From assembly GCA_021781185.1 (NCBI GenBank), contig JAJXXI010000446.1, positions 1-5,874 of the forward strand: DNA of 5,874 nt. Reading direction: 5' to 3'. The translations under genes and the position numbers were made by a program. The notes beneath the pieces were generated by a model. The model saw nothing but the letters and a program-made list of their open reading frames with translations. It was not told where the DNA came from and did not search any database. The stretch comes from a bacterium. GTDB taxonomy: Bacteria > Verrucomicrobiota > Verrucomicrobiia > Limisphaerales > UBA11358. Position 1 is the first letter of the stretch, and each line of letters opens with the position of its first letter. This document shows positions 1 to 5,723 of this stretch, in pieces.

Positions 1-1
1 G

Positions 2-1516
2 GCCTTGGAGCAAATTCCGGCGTTGAAGCAAATTCTGGCTACGCTGGGGCGGGTGTCGCTGCGCGCCGAATCTTTGGTTGACGATGCTCCCGCGGCTCGC
101 GACGACGCCCGCCCCACCAGCCTGATCGCTGTCCTCACCACCCAAATTTACGAATCACCTGATCTGGTTGAATTAATTGCCCGCGCCATCGTGGACGAGC
201 CGCCGTTGCCGATCAAAGAAGGCGGCATGATCCGCGACGGTTTCGACGAGGCGCTGGACGAATTGCGCAACGCCCAGCGCGGTGGCAAGGACTGGATCGC
301 CAAACTGCAGGCGGACGAAATCGAGCGCACGGGAATTTCCTCGCTGAAGGTGCGGTTCAATTCCGTTTTCGGCTATTACATCGAAGTCACCAAGTCGAAT
401 CTCGACAAGGTGCCGCCGCATTATCACCGCAAACAGACGGTCGCCAACGGGGAACGGTTCATCACGCCGGAGCTGAAGGAGATGGAGGGCAAAATTCTCG
501 GCGCGGAGGAGCGCAGCGTGAAGCTGGAATATGAAATTTTCCAGCGCGTGCGCGAAGCGGTGCTCGGCCAGTTGGCGCGCATTCAGCAGACCGCCGCCGC
601 GCTGGCACAACTCGATGTGCTGGCGGGTTTCGCCGAGACGGCGCGGCTGCATAATTATTGCCGTCCGCAGGTGGCCAATGAAGGCGAGCTGCGAATCCGC
701 GATGGCCGGCATCCGGTGCTGGAACAACAGTTGGTCGAGGAACGCTTCGTGCCGAATGATACGGGGCTGGCCTCACTTGGCAGGGCTGACCTGCCGGTCA
801 GCCAGGATGTGGCGCCGCGCGGCCCCACCGCGATTGCCCAAATCGCGCTCATCACCGGTCCCAACATGGCGGGCAAATCCACCTACATCCGGCAGGTGGC
901 GCTGCTCACGCTGCTGGCGCACACCGGCAGTTTTGTTCCCGCCGCCGGGGCGCGGATTGACCTGGTGGACCGCATTTTCACGCGCATCGGTGCCAGCGAT
1001 GATTTGTCGCGCGGGCAATCCACCTTCATGGTGGAAATGACCGAGACGGCCAACATTTTGAACAACGCCACGCCGCGCAGCCTCATCGTGCTGGACGAAA
1101 TCGGCCGCGGCACCAGCACGTTCGACGGCCTTTCGCTCGCGTGGTCCATCGTTGAATATCTGCACAATCAGGTCGGGGCCAAGACGCTGTTTGCCACGCA
1201 TTATCACGAATTGACCGAGCTGGCGGCGCGGCTGCCGCGCATTAAAAACTTCAACGTCGCCGTGCGCGAGTGGCATGACCAGATCGTGTTTCTCCGCAAA
1301 ATTGTGGAGGGCGGCACGGATAAAAGCTACGGCATCCAGGTCGCCCGGCTCGCCGGCGTGCCGAAGGACGTTTTGCAACGGGCCAAGCAGATTCTCGGCA
1401 ATCTGGAAGAATCCGAACTGACGCCGGAGGGCAATGTGCGCCAGGCACGGCGTCAGCAGGACCGTGAGAAATTGAAATCCCTCGCCCCGCCGCCGCAGTT
1501 GGATTTGTTCGGGTAA
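2..1516 (+). CDS. mutS: DNA mismatch repair protein MutS, C-terminal part (5' end outside window)
   Basis: MutS recognises mismatched or looped-out bases and, as an ATP-driven sliding clamp, recruits MutL to start strand-directed repair. The reading frame is open from the left edge, so the N-terminal mismatch-binding and connector domains are missing only because the window begins here; about 504 codons of a protein usually near 850 residues are visible. Counting from the TTG at position 5 as residue 1, the lever and clamp regions cover roughly 1-220, including the conserved FGYYIEVTK and ERFITPELKE stretches. The ATPase domain follows, with Walker A GPNMAGKST at 285-293, the SRGQSTFMVEM signature at 335-345, Walker B LIVLDEIGRGTS at 360-371 (D364, E365) and the H-loop THYHEL near 398-403. 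All ATPase motifs look intact. The protein ends with QLDLFG, which resembles a beta-clamp-binding pentapeptide. The next gene on the same strand is rlmN, about 95 nt downstream. Identification is very secure. Confidence 0.97.
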   Translation, partial: ALEQIPALKQILATLGRVSLRAESLVDDAPAARDDARPTSLIAVLTTQIYESPDLVELIARAIVDEPPLPIKEGGMIRDGFDEALDELRNAQRGGKDWIAKLQADEIERTGISSLKVRFNSVFGYYIEVTKSNLDKVPPHYHRKQTVANGERFITPELKEMEGKILGAEERSVKLEYEIFQRVREAVLGQLARIQQTAAALAQLDVLAGFAETARLHNYCRPQVANEGELRIRDGRHPVLEQQLVEERFVPNDTGLASLGRADLPVSQDVAPRGPTAIAQIALITGPNMAGKSTYIRQVALLTLLAHTGSFVPAAGARIDLVDRIFTRIGASDDLSRGQSTFMVEMTETANILNNATPRSLIVLDEIGRGTSTFDGLSLAWSIVEYLHNQVGAKTLFATHYHELTELAARLPRIKNFNVAVREWHDQIVFLRKIVEGGTDKSYGIQVARLAGVPKDVLQRAKQILGNLEESELTPEGNVRQARRQQDREKLKSLAPPPQLDLFG

Positions 1517-1612
1517 GGCAAACCCGGCTCCTGGATTTTTCGACAAAACGCGGCGCGGTGGAGCATTTCAGCGTCGCACGCCAGAGCCGAAGACGCCACA
1601 TTGCGCAATGAC

Positions 1613-2716
1613 ATGACGCCGTTCGCCGCCAGTTCCGCCGCGCCCCGTTCGCTCCTCGACCTCTCGTTCGCGGAGCTGGAGCGGGAATTCGTCGCGTCCG
1701 GGATTTCGCCCGTGCATGTCCGGTCACTGTGGCGCGCATTGCACCGCAAGTTACAGTCTGATCTGGCCGGTGAGACCGGTTTCGTTCCACCGTTGCGGCG
1801 CTGGCTCGCGGCGAATCTTGGTGCCGGAAAGCGCTTCCATTTCGACGTCCCCACCAAGATGGCTGACATCGCCAGCCGTGACGGGTTGACGCGCAAATTC
1901 CTGCTCGGCCTCGATGATGGTCAGACGATCGAGACGGTGGTGATGGGCTACCATGGACGGCATACCGCCTGCCTGAGCACCCAGGCCGGTTGCGCCATGG
2001 GCTGCGTCTTCTGCGCCACCGGCCAGATGGGTTTTGTGCGGCATCTGCGGCCCGGTGAAATCGTCGCCCAGGTCCGTCATGCGCAACTTGCGTTGCATGC
2101 CGCCGGCGGCCCGGGCCTGCGCAATCTGGTCCTCATGGGCATGGGCGAGCCGCTCCACAATTACGATGCCGTGATGACGGCCCTGGACATCATCGCCGAT
2201 CCCCGTGGACTGAACCTTGCCCCGGCCCGGATCACCATCAGCTCGGTCGGTGTGGTGCCGGGCATCCTGCGGCTGGCGGCCGAAAAGCGACCCTATAATC
2301 TGGCCGTCAGTCTGCACGGCGCGACGGAAGAAGAGCGCGCGGCGCTGGTTCCCGTGAGCCAGCGCTGGCCGCTGCCCGAACTGATGGCTTCCTGCCGCAC
2401 CTACTTTGCCCGGACCCACCGCCGCATTTTCTTCGAGTGGACGTTGATCGCCGGGACCAACGACTCGGCCGCGCAGGCGGAACGATTGGCGGCGCTGCTG
2501 GCCGGGCTCGACGCCCATGTGAATTTGATCCCGCTCAATCCCACCGGCGGCTTTGCCGGGTCCGCCACGAATTCGGCGGCGGCGAAGGCGTTTCAGAAGG
2601 TGCTGCAAATGCGGGATATTCCCAGCACGATCCGGCAGCACCGGGGCATTGACGTGGCTGCGGGATGCGGCCAACTGCGGGCGGAAAAATCCCGGGGAGA
2701 ACTGGTCGCGAAATAA
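1613..2716 (+). CDS. rlmN: RlmN, radical-SAM 23S rRNA (adenine-2503-C2)/tRNA (adenine-37-C2) methyltransferase
   Basis: RlmN methylates C2 of A2503 in 23S rRNA, at the peptidyl-transferase centre, and in characterised members also C2 of A37 in some tRNAs. It uses a radical-SAM iron-sulphur cluster and a methylated cysteine intermediate. With the ATG at 1613 the protein has 367 residues, normal for the family. The cluster motif CAMGCVFC gives C127, C131 and C134. The two further cysteines needed by RlmN/Cfr enzymes are both present: C120 in TACLSTQAG and C352 in AAGCGQL near the C-terminus. GMGEP (176-180) and SLHG (233-236) are the expected SAM-binding and core motifs. An in-frame TTG at 1601 would add four residues; neither start has a convincing Shine-Dalgarno, and I prefer the ATG. 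No promoter is obvious in the gap after mutS, so co-transcription with it is possible. The Cys pattern fits both RlmN and Cfr; the housekeeping setting favours RlmN. Confidence 0.96.
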   Translation: MTPFAASSAAPRSLLDLSFAELEREFVASGISPVHVRSLWRALHRKLQSDLAGETGFVPPLRRWLAANLGAGKRFHFDVPTKMADIASRDGLTRKFLLGLDDGQTIETVVMGYHGRHTACLSTQAGCAMGCVFCATGQMGFVRHLRPGEIVAQVRHAQLALHAAGGPGLRNLVLMGMGEPLHNYDAVMTALDIIADPRGLNLAPARITISSVGVVPGILRLAAEKRPYNLAVSLHGATEEERAALVPVSQRWPLPELMASCRTYFARTHRRIFFEWTLIAGTNDSAAQAERLAALLAGLDAHVNLIPLNPTGGFAGSATNSAAAKAFQKVLQMRDIPSTIRQHRGIDVAAGCGQLRAEKSRGELVAK

Positions 2717-2804
2717 ACCAAACCCCCGCCCGGAGGCTGGCGATCCACACGAGCGTCGCTCCTGACAGCGAGGTGGAAAATGATGCACTCGGCGGGTTTG
2801 CCGC

Positions 2805-2834
2805 TTGACATGCAACCTTTAGGTTGCCTATTAT
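2805..2834 (+). promoter_or_regulatory. Promoter of the ArsR/SRPBCC operon with embedded palindromic operator
   Basis: A perfect -35 TTGACA (2805-2810) and a -10 TATTAT (2829-2834, five of six matches to TATAAT) are separated by 18 nt. The spacer contains a perfect palindrome GCAACCT-TT-AGGTTGC (arms 2812-2818 and 2821-2827). A dyad between the two promoter hexamers is the classic position for a dimeric repressor that blocks RNA polymerase, and the gene immediately downstream encodes an ArsR-type repressor. Autoregulation is therefore inferred. The predicted transcription start is about 2840-2842, right at the ArsR ATG. Confidence 0.85.
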
Positions 2835-2842
2835 GTCGCCCG

Positions 2843-3169
2843 ATGGATGCAGTGTTCAAGGCCCTGGCGGACGAAAGCCGGCGAAAGTTGCTCGACCAGT
2901 TGCACCGGAGCAACGGACAGACGCTCGGAGAATTGTGCGCGCATCTCGACATGACGCGGCAGGCGGTCACCAAGCATCTGCTGTTGCTGGAAGCGGCGAA
3001 TCTGGTCGCCGTCGTCTGGCGCGGGCGCAAGAAGCTGCATTATCTCAATCCGGTGCCTATCCATGAGATCAGCGAACGCTGGATCGGCAAATACGAACGC
3101 CTGCACCTCCAAGCGCTGGGCGATCTGAAAAAGGGTCTCGAACAACACAAAACAAACGATGAAAACTGA
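2843..3169 (+). CDS. ArsR-family winged-helix transcriptional repressor
   Basis: This is a 108-residue protein made almost entirely of one winged helix-turn-helix domain. It opens with MDAVFKALADESRRKLLDQL, the standard ArsR helix-1/2 pattern. The recognition helix follows (MTRQAVTKHLLLLEAANLV, residues 37-55), then a wing rich in basic residues (about 56-69) and a C-terminal dimerisation helix. The metal-binding ELCVCDL motif of ArsR/SmtB metal sensors is not present; the equivalent ELCAHL has one cysteine, so I infer a non-metal signal. An in-frame ATG at 2780 would place the start upstream of the promoter, so I chose 2843. No Shine-Dalgarno precedes 2843, and the predicted transcription start lies within about three bases, which suggests a leaderless message. 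It is the first gene of an operon with two SRPBCC proteins and overlaps the next gene by 11 nt. Repressors of this subtype are often paired with AHSA1/SRPBCC proteins. The target is probably its own promoter palindrome; the inducer is unknown. Confidence 0.92.
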   Translation: MDAVFKALADESRRKLLDQLHRSNGQTLGELCAHLDMTRQAVTKHLLLLEAANLVAVVWRGRKKLHYLNPVPIHEISERWIGKYERLHLQALGDLKKGLEQHKTNDEN

Positions 3170-3620
3170 AGCCATTCAACAACGCGAAATCTGGCACGAA
3201 ATACACATCAATGCTGCTCCAAATAAAGTTTACCAAGCCGTGGCCGACGTGAAACAATTGGCGCATTGGTGGACTACAGACACGCGAGGAAGATCCGCCG
3301 CGGGGGAAAAATTGGAATTCTGGTTTAACGGACACCTATCCGCCGAGATGGTGGTCACGGCCTTGGAAGCCAGCAAACGCGTCTGTTGGCGCGTCACCAC
3401 GCGGAGCATTCCCGATTGGATCAACACCGAAATTGAGTTTAATATTTTCCGCCGGGACGGCCAAACCATTCTTCATCTTCGCCATACGAAATGGCCTGAG
3501 GATGCTGAAATGTTCCCGGAATGTTCAATGCACTGGGCGATTTACCTTTTAAGTCTCAAGGAATTTTTAGAGACCGGCAAAGGCCGTCCCCATCCCTACG
3601 ACCTGCCAGTAAACATCTAA
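3159..3620 (+). CDS. SRPBCC (AHSA1-like) domain protein, first copy
   Basis: This 153-residue cytoplasmic protein has no signal peptide or membrane segment. It has the START/Bet v1-like (SRPBCC) layout: an opening beta strand (EIWHEIHINAAPNKVYQAV, residues 10-28), the early aromatic turn LAHWW (34-38), a run of beta strands across about 50-110, and a long closing helix around 124-140 that ends in SLKEFLETGKG. This fold forms a deep hydrophobic cavity for small ligands. Members called activator of Hsp90 ATPase 1-like are mostly uncharacterised in bacteria, so I assign no specific reaction. The ATG overlaps the end of the ArsR gene by 11 nt and has no clear Shine-Dalgarno, so translation is probably coupled to arsR. 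Its GC content is about 51% by hand count, visibly lower than rlmN. The second SRPBCC gene downstream shares the ending LKxFLETGxG, but the two proteins are otherwise quite divergent. Confidence 0.88.
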   Translation: MKTEAIQQREIWHEIHINAAPNKVYQAVADVKQLAHWWTTDTRGRSAAGEKLEFWFNGHLSAEMVVTALEASKRVCWRVTTRSIPDWINTEIEFNIFRRDGQTILHLRHTKWPEDAEMFPECSMHWAIYLLSLKEFLETGKGRPHPYDLPVNI

Positions 3621-3673
3621 AAGGGAGAAACAATTTGCCAGTAACAACCAACCAAAAAAGAAAGGACGCCGGT

Positions 3674-4117
3674 ATGACCAAGCCAACGTTAGTTTACACC
3701 ACCTACATTCGCTCCACGCCCAAGAAGGTGTGGGACGCGCTCACCCAACCGAAATTCACCCGCCAATATTGGGGCGGACTCGCGCTCGTCTCCGATTGGA
3801 AGAAGGGTTCGACCTGGGACATGGCGACGGCAGACGAAACCCCAGAAATCTACACCACCGGCAAGGTGCTGGAATCCACACCGCCCAAACGCCTCGTGCT
3901 GTCGTGGATTGACCCGGAAAATCGCAAGGACATCTCGCGTGTTACCTACGAAATTACCACCGTCAAGGACACGGTTTGCCTCACGGTGACACACGACCGG
4001 TTCAAGGCCGGCTCGACGATGCCCGGCCGCGTGAACGGCGGCTGGCCGCGCGTGCTCTCCAGCCTGAAATCCTTTTTGGAAACCGGCCAAGGCCTCGCCG
4101 CCGCGAATTGCGGATGA
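3674..4117 (+). CDS. SRPBCC (AHSA1-like) domain protein, second copy
   Basis: This 147-residue protein is a second SRPBCC/AHSA1-type fold. It has a first beta strand (LVYTTYIRSTPKKVWDALTQ, residues 6-25), then FTRQYWGG (28-35), a glycine-containing turn with a conserved Trp (KKGSTWDM, 43-50), the strand GKVLESTPPKRLVLSWID (63-80), strands through TVCLTVTHDRF, and a closing helix GGWPRVLSSLKSFLETGQGL (122-141). I chose the ATG at 3674 because AGGA at 3663-3666 lies 7 nt upstream and the protein then starts like its relatives. A TTG at 3635 with GGGAG at 3623-3627 is a credible alternative adding 13 residues. It follows the first SRPBCC gene by 53 nt with no promoter seen between, so it is the last gene of the ArsR operon. 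A small-molecule-binding or stress role is inferred only; no catalytic residues can be named. Confidence 0.9.
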   Translation: MTKPTLVYTTYIRSTPKKVWDALTQPKFTRQYWGGLALVSDWKKGSTWDMATADETPEIYTTGKVLESTPPKRLVLSWIDPENRKDISRVTYEITTVKDTVCLTVTHDRFKAGSTMPGRVNGGWPRVLSSLKSFLETGQGLAAANCG

Positions 4118-4146
4118 CCGCGCAGGACCCGGAGCGCAACTGCCCC

Positions 4147-4240
4147 AAGGTAGGGCGGGCAGTCCCCTGCGAGCCGTCTGTTGGAATAGACGCATTGGGG
4201 TTGACGATGACGGCGCGCACGGAGTGAAGCGCCCTACCTT
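4147..4240. repeat. 94-bp inverted-repeat (REP/MITE-like) element
   Basis: The element begins with AAGGTAGGGCG (4147-4157) and ends with its exact reverse complement CGCCCTACCTT (4230-4240). Further in, TGCGAGCCGTC (4168-4178) pairs with GACGGCGCGCA (4209-4219) with one mismatch, and CGTCT (4175-4179) can alternatively pair with AGACG (4188-4192). The whole unit could fold into one long, imperfect stem-loop. It lies 29 nt after the stop of the SRPBCC operon. No T-run follows, so it is not a classical intrinsic terminator, although it could shield or end the transcript. I recall similar GGTAGGGCG...CGCCCTACC units scattered in Verrucomicrobiota genomes; that is memory, not a search. No coding role is proposed. 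Confidence 0.7.
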
Positions 4241-4481
4241 GCACTTCATCTCGTCGTGATGTTTCGCTATGCCCGCCGCATGGATTTGCCGGCCCGCAAA
4301 AAATTGTCGCACACCATTCCTTAATGGTAGCCGAAGGTGGTTGGTTTTTCATCACCATCAAATGCGTGCCACCGGGTATAAATCAACTCTGCCACGCTGA
4401 CACCAGCGACGCCGTTCTTGGGCAACAAGTGAAAGCCGGGCACTTCGGCCAGGCACCGGGGACAACAGAGCGCTTGCCATC

Positions 4482-4801
4482 CTGCGAAACGCCCTTTGAC
4501 CGGCGAGCGTCGCAAAACTCTGTGACGACAACCGCCAGCGACCTGCGTTGGACGGCGGCAATGCTCTGGCGATACACGCGGACGGATTCAAGCAGAGTGC
4601 AATTTTTCGGCAGTTCCTTGACGGCGGCAAGGTAGCAGCGGCCATTTCAACGAGGGAAACCACCTTGCCAGTTTCCTGCCGATACGCGGCGAGCATTTCG
4701 CGGACGGTCATGGTGTCTTGCGCCTGCTTTGCGGTCAGGGCGGATGATTGCTGGCCCTTGTGAAGTTCCTTCACCTTGTCCTCTGCGGCCTACTTTGCCT
4801 C
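4482..4801 (-). pseudogene. Decayed N-terminal fragment of a probable tyrosine recombinase/integrase
   Basis: Read on the minus strand, a patchwork of two frames gives a sequence that resembles the arm-binding and core-binding start of phage-type tyrosine integrases. The first frame has EAK-(stop)-AAEDKVKELHKGQQ, then SALTAKQAQDTMTVREMLAA and ETGKVVSLVEMA. After a shift near 4630-4645 the second frame continues YLAAVKELPKNCTLLESVRV and then AVVVTEFCDARRSKGVS. The nonsense codon is a TAG at 4792-4790. The second frame is closed by TGA just upstream of the junction, so an indel is required to join the two parts. Nothing like the catalytic domain (R...HxxR...Y) follows; after about 4482 the text stops looking integrase-like. 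Start, stop and catalytic core are all missing, so the gene is dead if it was ever one. The assignment is by pattern memory and is moderate to weak. No partner att sites were recognised. Confidence 0.4.
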
Positions 4802-5218
4802 ACCGTATCCAAGGCCACCGCCGAGGAATGGTTTGCAATCTGAACGGCACCAAACAAAAGTCATGAATACCTCGTTTAACAAACCGGAACTGGATGACTC
4901 CCAAATCTTGATGGACAAGCAAGCCCTTGCCATGCACCCAACCCAACATGCTGGCCACACCGAGGAATTTTTGCAGGTCGGCCGCCGCCCTTAAGAGTCG
5001 CCGGTCAATATCCTTTAGCTCCGCTTCAGTCGCCAGTTTTGGGGTTTGAACAGATATAACAGCAGTCCGGCAGACCCGACTTGCGCGTGGATCATGGTGG
5101 TAGGCCAAGAGCAATTCAGCGAGCTGCCGGGGTGGCCCAAGCCGCCGGTATCAATCAGGAGTATCTGGCTCAAGCGTTGAGTCAGGCTGCCAGTGAGGCG
5201 GAGGAATTGATGGACTAA
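4802..5218. other. Stretch without a recognised gene; orphan short frame at its right end
   Basis: I see no intact gene here. The minus-strand frame 5114-4800 includes a helical stretch with ELKDIDRRLLRAAADLQKFLG, but it has no recognisable domain and no ribosome binding site. On the + strand a short frame is open from 5060 to the TAA at 5216-5218. From the TTG at 5081 it would encode about 45 residues, ending in an alanine/glutamate-rich helix (AAGINQEYLAQALSQAASEA). It could be the tail of a truncated gene, since the frame is blocked by TAA at 5057 and has no good start. Both are unassigned. The setting, between a decayed integrase-like fragment and an insertion sequence, suggests gene remains. 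Confidence 0.35.
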
Positions 5219-5316
5219 AAATTATTTTTCGCCGGTTTTTGAAGTCGCCTGGTTTAAGCCGTAATTTTCGGATCAAATTTGCTCGCAGGCATGCCGAAAT
5301 GTGGTAACATTTCTTC

Positions 5317-5376
5317 ACGGTTTTTTGATGAAAAATTTATCCGGTTTTTGTATCATTTTGCATCAGTAAAAACCGT
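5317..5376. repeat. Interrupted inverted repeat in AT-rich tract
   Basis: The left arm ACGGTTTTTTGATG (5317-5330) is matched by CATCAGTAAAAACCGT (5361-5376), whose reverse complement is ACGGTTTTT-AC-TGATG. This gives 14 paired bases with a 2-nt bulge and a 30-nt AT-rich loop. The stem is too AT-rich and the loop too long for a good intrinsic terminator. It could be a protein-binding dyad, an RNA hairpin or the relic of an element end. Confidence 0.6.
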
Positions 5377-5445
5377 TCGGAACAGAAAAAGAGGCGAAAA
5401 GTCGAAAATTTTTCAGTCTCGAAAATGTTTGAAATTGAAAGTTTT

Positions 5446-5471
5446 ATGAAAAATAAAAATTTATTTTTTAT
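5446..5471. repeat. Perfect A/T palindrome
   Basis: AAAAATAAA (5449-5457) and TTTATTTTT (5460-5468) form a perfect 9-bp dyad around AA. The pairing extends outward to ATGAAAAATAAA / TTTATTTTTTAT if one G-T pair is allowed. It contains only A and T in its core, so chance in an AT-rich tract is a real possibility. Confidence 0.5.
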
Positions 5472-5526
5472 GCTTCAAATCCCTTCGCTCGCTCCATTTT
5501 TTTATTAGGGTTTCGCGAGGGTTGAA

Positions 5527-5549
5527 GTTTTTGCAACAGTTTTGCAACA
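5527..5549. repeat. Short tandem repeat, two units of GTTTT(T)GCAACA
   Basis: GTTTTTGCAACA (5527-5538) is followed directly by GTTTTGCAACA (5539-5549). Two nearly identical 11-12 bp units head to tail may be a slippage duplication or a pair of binding sites on one helical face. No function is inferred. Confidence 0.5.
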
Positions 5550-5723
5550 CGACGCGGCTCTTTGCCGTCTGATTTTTCTCTCCCGAACCGGCCATTTTCC
5601 CCTCCGGTTTTTCGTTCGTTTCCCCCGCTGCGTAAGGCAGGTTTTTACCCCCAAAAAAAACTGCAATCTCACGTAGAACTTCCACCAAAAAACCATAAAA
5701 CTAGTCTAGTGTCCAACAAGTTA

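Larger units (their letters stand above)
5219..5708. other. AT-rich non-coding tract
   Basis: Positions 5221-5700 contain 188 G+C in 480 bases by hand count (about 39%), against well over 55% in mutS and rlmN. Homopolymer runs of A and T are frequent and stops occur in every frame. Only short minus-strand frames cross the right half, without recognisable domains or a convincing ribosome binding site. The tract holds two inverted repeats and a short tandem repeat, listed separately, and ends at the IS630-type element. It could be transferred DNA, a recombination or replication-associated site, or a structured RNA; nothing in it decides between these. Confidence 0.6.

Noticed and set aside
173..1546. 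Long minus-strand open frames opposite mutS
   Set aside because: They run antisense to a clearly conserved gene, show histidine/arginine-rich low-sense composition, and arise from the GC-rich codon structure of mutS.
2717..2804. Terminator after rlmN
   Set aside because: Only a 4-bp hairpin (GAGC-GTC-GCTC) without a T-run; not supportable.
1751..2815. 354-codon minus-strand frame opposite rlmN
   Set aside because: RlmN motifs are complete on the + strand; the antisense protein has no recognisable domain.
2780..2842. Upstream ATG extending the ArsR protein by 21 residues
   Set aside because: It would begin upstream of the strong promoter at 2805-2834, and the extra residues do not belong to the ArsR fold.
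3521..3673. Upstream extension of the second SRPBCC gene
   Set aside because: Most of it overlaps the first SRPBCC gene in another frame and does not resemble the family; only the short extension from TTG 3635 remains conceivable.
4776..4994. 72-codon + strand frame
   Set aside because: No domain and no ribosome binding site, and its first part is antisense to the integrase-like fragment.
5461..5688. 75-codon minus-strand frame from a GTG in the AT-rich tract
   Set aside because: Lysine-rich composition fits AT-rich non-coding DNA, there is no clear ribosome binding site, and it ends in the A/T palindrome.
5219..5708. CRISPR array or tRNA/attachment site in the AT-rich tract
   Set aside because: No regularly spaced repeats and no cloverleaf; GCGAGGGTTGAAG near 5514 resembles a T-arm only superficially.
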